Source: Streptomyces sp. Je 1-332
GTDB lineage: Bacteria; Actinomycetota; Actinomycetes; Streptomycetales; Streptomycetaceae
Assembly (NCBI RefSeq): GCF_040730185.1
Contig: NZ_CP160402.1
Location: forward strand, 7,006,001 to 7,070,000
Direction of reading: 5' to 3'
DNA: 64,000 bases
Position numbers and translations under genes: made by a program
Part shown: in pieces, positions 8,649 to 17,229 of the stretch
How the letters are laid out: the number at the start of each line of letters is the position of its first letter
Position numbering within the stretch: the stretch's first letter is position 1
Notes under the pieces: generated by a model
What the model saw: the letters and a program-made list of their open reading frames with translations, nothing else
Told to the model about the DNA's origin: nothing
Database searches by the model: none

Positions 8649-10949
8649 TCATGCAGCGTGCGAGGGGTCCAGGCCCAGAGCTCGTCGCAGATGATCGGCG
8701 GTGAACGAGCCGGCCGCCTCGATCAGCTGTCCCGGCGTTCCCTCGAAGACGATCCGGCCCCCGTGCTTGCCGCCGTCGGGTCCGAGATCGATCACCCAGT
8801 CCGCGTGCTTGACGACCTGGAGGTTGTGCTCGACGACGATCACGGTGTTCCCCGCGTCGACCAGCCGGTCAAGGAGGGCAAGCAGGCCGTCCACGTCCGC
8901 CATGTGCAGGCCGGTCGTCGGCTCGTCCAGGACATAGGTCGTGCCGGTGCGGTGCAGTTGCGTGGCGAGCTTGATGCGCTGCCGCTCGCCGCCCGACAGG
9001 GTGCTCAGCGGCTGCCCGAGCGTCAGGTAGGTGAGCCCCACGTCGTGCAGGGCCCGCAGCCGGCGGCGCATGGCCGTGTCGTCCACGGCGGCGAGGAAGT
9101 CGAGGGCGCTCTCGGCTGTCATGTCGAGCACGTCGGCGATGGAGCTGCCGCCGACGGTCAGTCGCAGCACCTCCCCCTTGAAGCGGCGACCCTCGCACGC
9201 CTCGCAGGTCGTGGTCACCGGGTCCATGAAGGCCAGGTCGCTGTAGATGACTCCGCGGCCCTGGCAACTCTCGCACGCGCCACTGGAGTTGAAGCTGAAC
9301 ATCCCCGCGTCCCTGCCGGTCTCGCGCGCGAACAGCTTGCGCAGCGAATCCATGATCCCGAGGTACGTCGCCGGGGTCGAGCGGCCCGAGATGCCGATGC
9401 TCGACTGGTCCACGACCACGGCGTCCGGAGGTTCGGCCACAAATGCCCCCGACACCAGCGTGCTCTTGCCCGAGCCCGCGACCCCCGTCACCGCGGTGAG
9501 CACCCCGGTCGGTACGCGCACACTGACGTCCTTGAGGTTGTGCAGATCGGCGCCCTTGACCCACCGGCCGCCGATGGGCTCGCGCGGGCTCTCCTTGATG
9601 GCCGTCGAGCGCCGCAGGTGCCGGCCGGTGAGCGTGTCGGCACGGCGCAGCTCGTCCGGTGTCCCCTCGAAGACGACCAGGCCGCCGCCCGTGCCCGCCG
9701 CCGGGCCCATGTCGACGATGTGGTCGGCGACGGCGATCACATCGGGGTCGTGCTCGACGACCAGGACGGTGTTCCCCTTGTCGCGCAGGCGCAGCAGCAG
9801 GTCGTTGAGGCGCCCCACGTCACGCGGGTGCAGCCCGACGCTCGGCTCGTCGAAGATGTACGTCATGCCGGTCAGGCTGGAGCCGAGGTGCCGCACCGTC
9901 TTCAGGCGCTGGCCCTCGCCGCCGGACAGCGTGGACGTCTCGCGGCCGAGGCTGAGGTAGCCGAGCCCGATCGCCTCGATCCGGCTCAGCGCCGCCACGG
10001 CGGCCGACGCGACCGGCCCCGCCACCGGGTCGTCGATCGGCTCCAGGGCGGCGATGAGGTCGGTGACCTCCATGCGCGAGCAGTCGGCGATGTTCATGCC
10101 GCCGATCCGGGTGGCGAGCGCCGCCGCGTTGAGCCGTGCGCCGTCGCAGGCGTCGCACTCGCCCTCGGCGAGGTAGCGCTGGACGAGGTCGCGGGTCTTC
10201 TGGGAGAGCGTCGAGAGGTCGCGATTGAGGTAGAGCCGCTCGAAACGGTCGGCGAGTCCCTCGTAGTCGATGTCCCGTGCGCCTCCGGTGTTGTCGACGT
10301 TGACCTTGCCGCCGTGCCTTCCGTCGCGCGTGCCGCGCATGAGGAAGTCGCACTCCCGCGCGCTGAACCGGCCCACCGGCTTGTGCGTGTCCAGGTCGGG
10401 GGTGTTGGTGTACGTCTGGCCCTGCCAGGTCCCCACGGCGAACGGCGGGAAGAGGATAGCGCCGTCCGCCAGGGACTTGGCGGGGTCCAGGATGCGGTCG
10501 TAGTCGGGCCGCACGGTCTTGCCCAGGCCGTGGCAGCGGGGACACATGCCCGACGGGTCGTTGAACGAGTACGCGGTGGCCGGACCGGCACTCGGTGTGC
10601 CGTGCCGCGAGAACAGCACGCGCATCACCGAGTAGATGTCCGTCATCGTGCCCACCGTGGACCGGGAGTGGCCGCCGATCGGCCGCTGGTCGACGACGAT
10701 CGCGGGCGAGAGGTCCTCGATGGTCTCCGCGTGCGGCCGCTCGTACTTCGGCAGCCGGTTGCGGACGAACCACGTGAAGGTCTCGTTCAGCTGACGCTGC
10801 GACTCGACCGCGATCGTGTCGAAGACGACCGACGACTTCCCCGACCCCGATACGCCGGTGAAGACCGTGAGCCGGTCCTTCGGAATGCGCAGGCTCACCT
10901 CCTTGAGGTTGTTCTCACGGGCTCCGGTGATGGTGATGTATTGGTGCAT
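8649..10949 (-). CDS. UvrA-like / DrrC-type ABC ATPase
   Basis: 766 aa, shorter than true UvrA (about 950) and close to the daunorubicin-resistance protein DrrC. It has two ABC ATPase halves, each with a Walker A (GVSGSGKSS near the N-terminus, GVAGSGKST in the middle) and an LSGGE signature, plus CxxC pairs typical of UvrA zinc modules (GMCPRCHG, GACESCQG, TCEACEG). DrrC-type proteins bind DNA and protect against intercalators or other DNA-damaging drugs. The ATG at 10949 has no Shine-Dalgarno but is preceded by TAGCTT and seven bases, a leaderless-promoter pattern; a GTG 30 bp earlier has AGAAGG with zero spacing. The gene begins 10 nt after the ABC-F stop. Confidence 0.88.
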   Translation of the reverse strand: MHQYITITGARENNLKEVSLRIPKDRLTVFTGVSGSGKSSVVFDTIAVESQRQLNETFTWFVRNRLPKYERPHAETIEDLSPAIVVDQRPIGGHSRSTVGTMTDIYSVMRVLFSRHGTPSAGPATAYSFNDPSGMCPRCHGLGKTVRPDYDRILDPAKSLADGAILFPPFAVGTWQGQTYTNTPDLDTHKPVGRFSARECDFLMRGTRDGRHGGKVNVDNTGGARDIDYEGLADRFERLYLNRDLSTLSQKTRDLVQRYLAEGECDACDGARLNAAALATRIGGMNIADCSRMEVTDLIAALEPIDDPVAGPVASAAVAALSRIEAIGLGYLSLGRETSTLSGGEGQRLKTVRHLGSSLTGMTYIFDEPSVGLHPRDVGRLNDLLLRLRDKGNTVLVVEHDPDVIAVADHIVDMGPAAGTGGGLVVFEGTPDELRRADTLTGRHLRRSTAIKESPREPIGGRWVKGADLHNLKDVSVRVPTGVLTAVTGVAGSGKSTLVSGAFVAEPPDAVVVDQSSIGISGRSTPATYLGIMDSLRKLFARETGRDAGMFSFNSSGACESCQGRGVIYSDLAFMDPVTTTCEACEGRRFKGEVLRLTVGGSSIADVLDMTAESALDFLAAVDDTAMRRRLRALHDVGLTYLTLGQPLSTLSGGERQRIKLATQLHRTGTTYVLDEPTTGLHMADVDGLLALLDRLVDAGNTVIVVEHNLQVVKHADWVIDLGPDGGKHGGRIVFEGTPGQLIEAAGSFTADHLRRALGLDPSHAA

Positions 10950-10959
10950 ACACGCGAAG

Positions 10960-12591
10960 CTAGCCGGAATACCGGACACCTTCTGTCGTGATTTCCTTGA
11001 TCGCGCCGTCGAGGAGCAGCCAGCGCGTGATGCCGATCGACTCCAGGAACGGCACGTCGTGACTGGCCACGATCAGCGCTCCCTCGTACGACTCCAGGGC
11101 CGAGGCCAGCTGTTTCACGCTGGCCATGTCGAGGTTGTTCGTCGGTTCGTCGAGCATCAGGAGCTGTGGCGCGGGCTCCGCGAGCAGCAGCGCGGCCAGG
11201 GCCGCACGGAACCGCTCGCCGCCCGACAGGGTCGCCGCCCGCTGATCGGCCCGTGCCCCCTTGAACAGGAAGCGGGCCAGGCGGGCCCGGATCCGGTTGT
11301 TGGTGGCGTCGGGTGCGTAGCGTGCCACGTTCTCGGCGACGGTCAGCTCCTCGTCGAGCACGTCGAGGCGCTGCGGCAGGAAACGCAGCGGGACATGGGC
11401 GAGAGCCTCTCCCTCCACGGCCGCCAGCTCTCCGGCGATCGTCCGCAGCAGCGTGGTCTTGCCCGAGCCGTTGCGGCCGACCAAGGCGATCCGCTCGGGG
11501 CCGCGCAGCTCGAACTCGCCCTCCATGCGCGCTCCGTACCGCAGGGAGAGCTCGCGCAGTGTGAGCACCGTGCGGCCCGGTGGGACCGCCGTGAACGGCA
11601 GGTCGACGCGGATCTCGTCGTCGTCCCGCACCGCCTCGACGGCGTCGTCCAGGCGCTCCTTCGCCTCGGTGAGTTTCTCCTCGTGCATGATGCGGTGCTT
11701 GCCCGCGGACACCTGGGCCTGGCGTTTGCGCTCGCTCATGACGACCTTCGGCTCGCGCTTGGTGTCCCACATCTTCTGGCCGTACCGCTTGCGGCGGGCC
11801 AACTTGACGTGTGCGTCGGCGAGTTCGCGCTTCTGCTTCTTCAGGTCGGACTCGGCGACGCGCACCATGCGCTCCGCCGCCTCCTGTTCGGCGGCCAGCG
11901 CCTCCTCGTAGGCGGTGAAGTTCCCTCCGTACCAGTTGAGTTCCCCGTCCCGCAGATCGGCGATCTGGTCGACCAGATCGAGGAGTTCACGGTCGTGGCT
12001 GACCACGACCAGGACCCCGGACCAGGCTTCGACGGTCGCGTACAGGCGCCGACGGGCGTACAGGTCGAGGTTGTTGGTGGGCTCGTCCAGCAGCAGCACG
12101 TCGGGCCGGCGCAGCAGGAGCGCGGCCAGGCGCAGCAGCACGGACTCGCCGCCCGACACCTCGCCGGTGGTGCGGTCGAGGCCGATGTGCCCGAGGCCGA
12201 GCTGATCGAGGGTCGCGACGGCGCGCTCCTCCACGTCCCAGGCGTCACCGACGGCCGCGAAGTGCTCATCGGCCACGTCGCCCGCCTCAATGGCGTGCAG
12301 GGCGGCGCGCGTTGCCGCGATGCCGAGCACCTCGTCGACACGCAGAGTGGTGTCGAGCGTGACGTTCTGCGGCAGATAGCCGATGTCACCCGCGACACGG
12401 ACGGCGCCGTCGCTGGGAGCGAGTTCACCGGCGACAAGCTTCAACAGGGTTGATTTTCCAGATCCGTTGGTGCCGATGAGGCCGGTCCTGCCGGTCCCGA
12501 AGGCGGCCTGGAAACCGTCGAAGACACGGGTGCCGTCCGGCCAGGTGAAGTCGAGCGACGTGCACGTGATGGAGGTGGGGTGGGTAGACAT
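10960..12591 (-). CDS. ABC-F ATPase (ribosome-associated, possible antibiotic resistance)
   Basis: 543 aa, two ABC domains in one chain and no membrane segments, the ABC-F layout. Walker A motifs are GTNGSGKST and GRNGSGKTT, signatures VSGGES and LSGGER, Walker B VLLLDEPTNNLD and LLMLDEPTNNLD, with a charged linker (about residues 235-300) between them. ABC-F proteins act on the ribosomal E site; some rescue stalled translation and some displace antibiotics. The consensus promoter, the roughly 250-nt leader and the partnership with a DrrC-like ATPase favour a drug-response role, but which drug cannot be told. The ATG follows GCGAGGACCAC. Confidence 0.88.
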   Translation of the reverse strand: MSTHPTSITCTSLDFTWPDGTRVFDGFQAAFGTGRTGLIGTNGSGKSTLLKLVAGELAPSDGAVRVAGDIGYLPQNVTLDTTLRVDEVLGIAATRAALHAIEAGDVADEHFAAVGDAWDVEERAVATLDQLGLGHIGLDRTTGEVSGGESVLLRLAALLLRRPDVLLLDEPTNNLDLYARRRLYATVEAWSGVLVVVSHDRELLDLVDQIADLRDGELNWYGGNFTAYEEALAAEQEAAERMVRVAESDLKKQKRELADAHVKLARRKRYGQKMWDTKREPKVVMSERKRQAQVSAGKHRIMHEEKLTEAKERLDDAVEAVRDDDEIRVDLPFTAVPPGRTVLTLRELSLRYGARMEGEFELRGPERIALVGRNGSGKTTLLRTIAGELAAVEGEALAHVPLRFLPQRLDVLDEELTVAENVARYAPDATNNRIRARLARFLFKGARADQRAATLSGGERFRAALAALLLAEPAPQLLMLDEPTNNLDMASVKQLASALESYEGALIVASHDVPFLESIGITRWLLLDGAIKEITTEGVRYSG

Positions 12592-12757
12592 GTGGTCCTC
12601 GCGGTTGCGTGAGATGAAGCGCGGTCAGGGGCAACGCGTTTCGGGACACCGCGGGGCGCGACAGGAGGACGGGAGCAGCGTCGTCACAGGGGACGAGGGC
12701 AGAAAAAGGGGCCCTGCGTCGGGGGAGACGGCTCGTACGCCGAGGTCGCACGCTACG

Positions 12758-12776
12758 CACACGGCTGAGCCGTGTG
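12758..12776 (-). promoter_or_regulatory. Hairpin in the ABC-F mRNA leader
   Basis: CACACGGC-3 nt-GCCGTGTG, a perfect 8-bp stem within the leader. Further downstream (minus strand) a second weaker stem ends in a run of five T around 12706-12710. A minimal frame TTG-CTC-GTC-TGA preceded by AGGAG lies just upstream, near 12794-12805. This looks like ribosome-mediated attenuation, which is known for several ABC-F genes; here it is inference. Confidence 0.4.
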
Positions 12777-12843
12777 ACGCGGTGACTCCAGACCTCAGAC
12801 GAGCAACGTCCTACTCCTATCGGCGACAACAGAACCGCTATAC

Positions 12844-12872
12844 ACCGTAGGTCGCACCCCGGTCACTGTCAA
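12844..12872 (-). promoter_or_regulatory. Consensus promoter of the ABC-F/UvrA-like operon
   Basis: Minus strand TTGACA (12867-12872), 17-bp spacer, TACGGT (12844-12849): a strong vegetative-type promoter. The predicted start is near 12837, leaving about 245 nt of untranslated leader. Confidence 0.7.
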
Positions 12873-12905
12873 CGAATTATCGTGACCACGAAGAAGGAGG
12901 CCCTC

Positions 12906-13592
12906 ATGCCGTACGGCTCGCTCTCGCTTCCGGCCCGTATCTTCCTGCTGGCCTGGGACCCCGGTCGGAACAGAATCGCCGGCGCCCCCGACCTGCACTA
13001 CGCGGTACGGGCGTGCGCGCTCGCGGAGCTGGCCCAGCGCGGACTGCTCTCGGACGTGGGCGGCATCGTCACACCGGTCCTCGGCACCCGCACCGGAGAC
13101 CCGGCGCTCGACAGCGTCCTGGAACTCGTCGAGGAGTCCCGGCCCCGCAAATGGAACGGCTGGATCACCCACAAGTCCCGCCACACGTTGGACAAGGTGC
13201 GCGAGCAGCTGGCGTTGGAGGGGTATCTGCGGACGGAGCGCACCCGGATCCTCGGGATCTTCCCCTCACGGCGGTACGAGCTGGAGCGCGCCGGATACGT
13301 CGAGGTCCTGCACGCCGAGGCGCTCGCGGTCCTGCGCGGTCCCGTGCCGGTGTCCGAGGTTCCCGCGGGCGACGCGGCCCTGGTGGTGTGCGCGGCGACT
13401 GGCAAGCTGCGGGCGGTCATCTCGGGCAAGGAACGCCGGCGGTACAAGGAGCGGCTCGACGCGCTCACCGACCGCAGCGGCGCACCGGCCCCGGAGCTCC
13501 CCGAACTGATGCGCGGGCTGCGCAAGGCGCTGGCATCGGCGGTGACGTACGCGGAGGCGGCCAGGTCGGGCGGCGGTGGGAGTGGTGGCTGA
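12906..13592 (+). CDS. GPP34 (GOLPH3/Vps74-like) protein
   Basis: 228 aa of the GPP34 family, bacterial relatives of the Golgi phosphoinositide-binding protein GOLPH3. Family-like features are LPARIFLLAWD at the N-terminus, the helical ALAELAQRGLL, and GIFPSRRYEL in the middle. The ATG at 12906 is preceded by AAGGAGG. The sequence ends in a low-complexity Gly/Ser tail. In streptomycetes these proteins are numerous and uncharacterised; association with membranes is inferred from the eukaryotic family. It is divergent from the ABC-F operon with 314 bp between starts. Confidence 0.85.
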   Translation: MPYGSLSLPARIFLLAWDPGRNRIAGAPDLHYAVRACALAELAQRGLLSDVGGIVTPVLGTRTGDPALDSVLELVEESRPRKWNGWITHKSRHTLDKVREQLALEGYLRTERTRILGIFPSRRYELERAGYVEVLHAEALAVLRGPVPVSEVPAGDAALVVCAATGKLRAVISGKERRRYKERLDALTDRSGAPAPELPELMRGLRKALASAVTYAEAARSGGGGSGG

Positions 13593-13624
13593 GGAGGGGC
13601 GGTCAGGGGGGTAGGGAGCCGGTT

Positions 13625-14041
13625 TCAGCAGGCGTCGCGCATCAGATCGGCGAGGTCCTGGTCCAGGTCGACGTGCAGATGCTCGTCGCCCGTGGGCACC
13701 AGGTTCTGTGTGCGCTGCAGGAAGCGGCGCAGCTCGCCGGTGCGGATGTGGACGATGGCCGTGCCCTCGGGGGCGTGGAACTCGACGACCGTGCGGTCGA
13801 AGCCGTAGGGCCGCACGCGGACGTCGCCGTCGCCCACCGCCTCCTCCATGCCCAGCGCGAGCAGCTCACGGGCGAAGGTCCAGTAGACCTCGACGCCCTC
13901 CAGGGTCGCCGGGGCGGGGAAACTCATCCGGACGGCGAAGGGATCGCCCTGGTCGTAGTGCAGGGAGGCGGGAATGGTCGACATCCGCGGTGCGGCGGCG
14001 ACGAGGCGGGCCTCTACGGCTTGATCGATGCTGGTGGACAA
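13625..14041 (-). CDS. SsgA-like protein (SALP), sporulation/cell-division family
   Basis: 138 aa, the normal SALP length. Sequence typical of the family runs from DPFAVRMSFP through VYWTFARELL, FDRTVVEFHAPEG and TGELRRFLQRTQNLVP to a C-terminal acidic helix. SALPs are restricted to sporulating actinomycetes; SsgA and SsgB localise FtsZ, others act on peptidoglycan during sporulation. I chose the TTG at 14041, with AGGGAG six bases before; an in-frame TTG at 14056 lacks a better site. I do not assign a specific SsgA-G subclass. Confidence 0.88.
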   Translation of the reverse strand: MSTSIDQAVEARLVAAAPRMSTIPASLHYDQGDPFAVRMSFPAPATLEGVEVYWTFARELLALGMEEAVGDGDVRVRPYGFDRTVVEFHAPEGTAIVHIRTGELRRFLQRTQNLVPTGDEHLHVDLDQDLADLMRDAC

Positions 14042-14212
14042 CGCCTGCTCCCTCAACTACAGCTGGACGACTCGGGTCGGCACTTGGATAGACGTCGGAA
14101 TGACGGAATCCGTGCACGCGAACACCGAGTGACCTCGGTCACCGCGTGCTCTTCACTGTCTTCACAGAAACCCCGGAAGGAATCCTGTGTTCCGGTGGTA
14201 GCTTCGGCCGCC

Positions 14213-15328
14213 ATGAGGTCCTTGGGGAAGACGAGATGGTCGCGGCCCGTGGGTCGAGCGGTGTCGGTGGGACTGTGCGGGGCGGCTCTCGCGGTGGCCG
14301 CGCTCGCTACACCTGGACCGGCCGAGGCAGCGCCCGAGCGTCCCTCGCAGCGGGGCGGCGGCTGGGACCTCAAGGACAGCGGCACCGACGCGCGCTTCCG
14401 CGGTCTCGCCGCCGTCAGCAGGAACACCGCCTGGGTGGCCGGCGCGCAAGGCACCGTGCTGCGCACCTCGGACGGCGGCAGGCACTGGCGGAACGTCTCA
14501 CCGCCCGGAGCCGGAGCGCTGGAGTTCCGGGACGTCGAGGCCTTCGACGGCCGCCGCGCCGTGGTGCTCGCCATCGGCGAGGGCGAGGCCTCGCGGGTCT
14601 TTCGCACCGCGGACGGCGGGGCGACCTGGACGGAGTCCTTCCGCAACACCGACCCCAGGGCCTTCTACGACTGCATGACGTTCTTCGACCGGCGCCACGG
14701 CCTGGCGATGAGCGACCCGGTGGACGGCAGGTACCGCATCCTGTCCACCGCCGACGGCGGCCGCTCCTGGAAGGTCCTGCCCAGCGACGGCATGCCCGCC
14801 GCGCAGCAGGGCGAGGCGGGCTTCGCGGCGAGCGGCCAGTGCCTGGTGAGCTCCGGCTCCCGCGACGTGTGGCTGGCCACCGGGGGAGCGGCACGCGCGC
14901 GTGTCCTGCACTCCGCCGACCGCGGCCGCACCTGGACGGCCACGGACGCCCCGATCCCGGCCGGCGATCCGGCGCGCGGTGTCTTCGGCCTCGCCTTCCG
15001 CGACCGTACGCACGGCATCGCGGTCGGCGGTGACTACCGCGCCGACCAGCCGTCCCCGAAGGCGGCGGCCACCACCGGCGACGGGGGCCGCACTTGGGCC
15101 GCGGCGGCCGAGCCGCCGCCCGCCTACCGCTCCGGGGTGGCCTGGCTGCCCGGGAGCCGCCGGGGCGCGCTCGCGGTCGGGCCGACCGGCACGGACGTCA
15201 CGACGGACGGCGGGCGCAGCTGGCGGACGGTCGACACGGGGTCGTACGACACCGTGGACTGCACACGGGACCGGGCCTGCTGGGCGTCCGGCGAGAAGGG
15301 CCGGATCGCGCGCTGGGAGCGGGACTAG
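14213..15328 (+). CDS. Secreted beta-propeller (BNR/YCF48-like) protein
   Basis: 371 aa. A signal peptide (basic start, LCGAALAVAALA, AEA-A cleavage-like site) is followed by at least six repeats of the type S/T-x-DGGxxW (SDGGRHW, ADGGATW, ADGGRSW, ADRGRTW, GDGGRTW, TDGGRSW), which mark Asp-box/BNR blades of a six- or seven-bladed propeller. Such proteins are often annotated as oxidoreductases or exo-glycosidases without proof; no catalytic site can be named here. The ATG at 14213 lacks a strong ribosome site; an in-frame GTG about 20 bp earlier is an alternative. The stop shares a CTAG with the convergent YciI gene. Confidence 0.8.
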   Translation: MRSLGKTRWSRPVGRAVSVGLCGAALAVAALATPGPAEAAPERPSQRGGGWDLKDSGTDARFRGLAAVSRNTAWVAGAQGTVLRTSDGGRHWRNVSPPGAGALEFRDVEAFDGRRAVVLAIGEGEASRVFRTADGGATWTESFRNTDPRAFYDCMTFFDRRHGLAMSDPVDGRYRILSTADGGRSWKVLPSDGMPAAQQGEAGFAASGQCLVSSGSRDVWLATGGAARARVLHSADRGRTWTATDAPIPAGDPARGVFGLAFRDRTHGIAVGGDYRADQPSPKAAATTGDGGRTWAAAAEPPPAYRSGVAWLPGSRRGALAVGPTGTDVTTDGGRSWRTVDTGSYDTVDCTRDRACWASGEKGRIARWERD

Positions 15329-15621
15329 GGCAGTACCTGCCGGTAGGCGGCGAGTTCCGGGGCGGTCTTCGTGGCGATGAACTCGGTGACGCGGTACTCG
15401 CAGACCTCCTGGAGCACGAAGGGGTCGCTCGCCACGATCTCCTCGATCGCCGCACGGTCCTCCGCCACGGCCAGGATCACGCCGCCGTCGCGCGGGTTCT
15501 TGCGCCCGGAGGCGATGAACACGCCCTGCGCGTACAGCTGGTCGAGCCAGGCGACGTGGGCCTCCAGCTCCTTGTCGACGGCGGTCACGGGCGCGGTGTA
15601 GGTCAACTCGAGAACGAACAT
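15325..15621 (-). CDS. YciI-like protein
   Basis: 98 aa, the size of YCII domain proteins (ferredoxin-like alpha/beta fold). It begins MFVLELTYTAP, then has HVAWLDQLYAQGVFIASGRK, the YciI-type His/Asp region with SGRKNPRDGG, and ends EFIATKTAPEL. The reaction is unknown for most members. Upstream TAGCCT plus seven bases before the ATG suggests a leaderless transcript. The gene is convergent with the propeller gene and the two stop codons share CTAG (15325-15328). Confidence 0.85.
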   Translation of the reverse strand: MFVLELTYTAPVTAVDKELEAHVAWLDQLYAQGVFIASGRKNPRDGGVILAVAEDRAAIEEIVASDPFVLQEVCEYRVTEFIATKTAPELAAYRQVLP

Positions 15622-15759
15622 GATCGTGAGGCTACCGCCGCTCATCGCCATGTGCGGGCCCGGGGCGGGGTGTTCGCTTCGTCCCATATCCGTAGCAAGT
15701 GTGAACGCGTGTCGCGGGCACGGTCTGGAATCGCCTCGACCACTTGCGTAATCACCCCC

Positions 15760-15765
15760 TATGCT
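15760..15765 (+). promoter_or_regulatory. Candidate -10 of the lipoprotein gene
   Basis: TATGCT, with TCGACC 18 bp upstream as a partial -35. It is the best promoter candidate in the 215-bp gap before the lipoprotein start. Confidence 0.35.
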
Positions 15766-15836
15766 GACCGCTCAACCGGGCGCGCCATGGCGTGAATTCG
15801 TGCTGCGCGCCGGTCCATTTCTGCCAGGAGTTCACT

Positions 15837-16442
15837 TTGCTGTACAGGAAGACCGCTTTGCGCGTTGCCGCTCCCGTGGCCGTGCTCGCCCTCGCGCTGA
15901 CCGCCTGCGGTGGCGGCGACGACAAGAAGGACTCGGCGGACAAGCCGAAGGCCGGGGCGAACGAGCCGAAGGCCAAGCCGAAGCCCGAGTCGGGCGGCGA
16001 GCTCGGCACCGGCGAGAGCGCCACCGGCAAGGTGAAGGAGGGCGACGCCTCCGTCACCTACGAGATCACCGCGCAGAAGGTGGAGCTCGGCACGGAGGCC
16101 GACACCAAGAAGATGGTGTCGGACCCCAAGGAGGCCAAGGGCCTGGTCCCGGCCATCGCCTACGTGAAGTACACGCACAAGTCCGGCGCGGCCCTCACGG
16201 AGTCCCCGGACGCCAACGACGGCACCACGGTGTGGGCGGACGGTCAGCGCGGCACCCTGGTCATCGGCGCCGCCGAGGACGCTCCGGGCTGCGAGGACGC
16301 CTCGTCCATCGAGGGCTGGAAGAAGGGCCAGAGCCACGTCCTGTGTGAGACCTACCTGGTCCCCAAGGACGCGAAGGACCTGGAGATCCACTGGTCCGAG
16401 GAGGACGGCGAGCCGTTCATCTGGAAGTTCGCGGCCAAGTAG
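15837..16442 (+). CDS. Lipoprotein of unknown function
   Basis: 201 aa from a TTG preceded by CAGGAG. The signal peptide (LLYRKTALRVAAPVAVLALALTAC) ends in a lipobox LTAC, so the mature protein should be lipid-anchored at Cys24 of this start. A Lys/Pro/Glu-rich linker (KPKAGANEPKAKPKPES) is followed by a globular domain of about 130 residues with an immunoglobulin-like, DUF4352-type feel and two cysteines (PGCED, VLCET) that could form a disulphide. No catalytic motif is recognisable. Confidence 0.82.
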   Translation: MLYRKTALRVAAPVAVLALALTACGGGDDKKDSADKPKAGANEPKAKPKPESGGELGTGESATGKVKEGDASVTYEITAQKVELGTEADTKKMVSDPKEAKGLVPAIAYVKYTHKSGAALTESPDANDGTTVWADGQRGTLVIGAAEDAPGCEDASSIEGWKKGQSHVLCETYLVPKDAKDLEIHWSEEDGEPFIWKFAAK

Positions 16443-16497
16443 CGCACCGCCGGGCGGGCGGGGTGGGGAAGGCCGAAGGCCTAGTCTTGACCGCACC

Positions 16498-17229
16498 ATG
16501 ACGACCCACGCCGCCGCCCTCGCGCCCATCCCGGCCGACTGGCCCACCGACGAGCCGACCGCCCGCGCGGTCCAGGACGCCCTCCGCGCCCGGGTCGTAC
16601 TCGACGAAGCGGGCCCCGAGCCGGACACGGGACATGTCACGGGCGTCGACGTCGCCTACGACGACGAGCGCGACCTCGTCGCCGCCGCGGTCGTCGTCCT
16701 GGACGCCGCGACGCTCGACGTCGTCGAGGAGGCCACCGCGGTGGGCCGCGTGGCCTTCCCGTACGTGCCGGGCCTGCTCGCCTTCCGCGAGATCCCCACC
16801 GTCCTCGCCGCCCTGGGCGCGCTCGAAGCCGCCCCGGGCCTCGTCGTCTGCGACGGCTACGGCATCGCGCACCCCCGCAGGTTCGGCCTCGCGAGCCATC
16901 TCGGAGTCCTCACCGGCCTGCCCACGATCGGCGTGGCCAAGAACCCCTTCACGTTCACGTACGAGGCTCCGGAGGCGCCCCGGGGCAGCGCGGCCCCGCT
17001 CCTGGACGGCGGTGAGGAGATCGGCCGCGCCCTGCGCACCCGCGAGGACGTCAAGCCGGTCTTCGTCTCCGTCGGCCACCGCGTGGGCCTGGACAACGCC
17101 TGCGCCCACACGCTCCGGCTGACGCCGCGCTACCGCCTCCCGGAGTCGACGCGCCGCGCGGACGCCCTGTGCCGCCGGGCCCTGCGCGACGCGACCGCCC
17201 AGGTACCGTCCAGCGCGTCGCCGCTCTAG
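16498..17229 (+). CDS. nfi: Endonuclease V (deoxyinosine-specific)
   Basis: 243 aa. Endonuclease V cleaves the second phosphodiester bond 3' of deoxyinosine and related lesions. Family motifs are present: the metal-binding Asp in GVDVAYDD near residue 50, the wedge region YVPGLLAFREIP near 90, and the second acidic site CDGYGIAHPRRFGLASHLG near 118-136. No Shine-Dalgarno is evident; TAGTCT lies 10 bases before the ATG, so the mRNA leader is likely a few bases at most. The stop shares CTAG (17226-17229) with the convergent reductase gene. Confidence 0.92.
   Translation: MTTHAAALAPIPADWPTDEPTARAVQDALRARVVLDEAGPEPDTGHVTGVDVAYDDERDLVAAAVVVLDAATLDVVEEATAVGRVAFPYVPGLLAFREIPTVLAALGALEAAPGLVVCDGYGIAHPRRFGLASHLGVLTGLPTIGVAKNPFTFTYEAPEAPRGSAAPLLDGGEEIGRALRTREDVKPVFVSVGHRVGLDNACAHTLRLTPRYRLPESTRRADALCRRALRDATAQVPSSASPL

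Noticed and set aside
8649..10949. Housekeeping uvrA
   Set aside because: About 766 residues and the sequence style of DrrC-type proteins; the genuine UvrA is about 950 residues and usually elsewhere.
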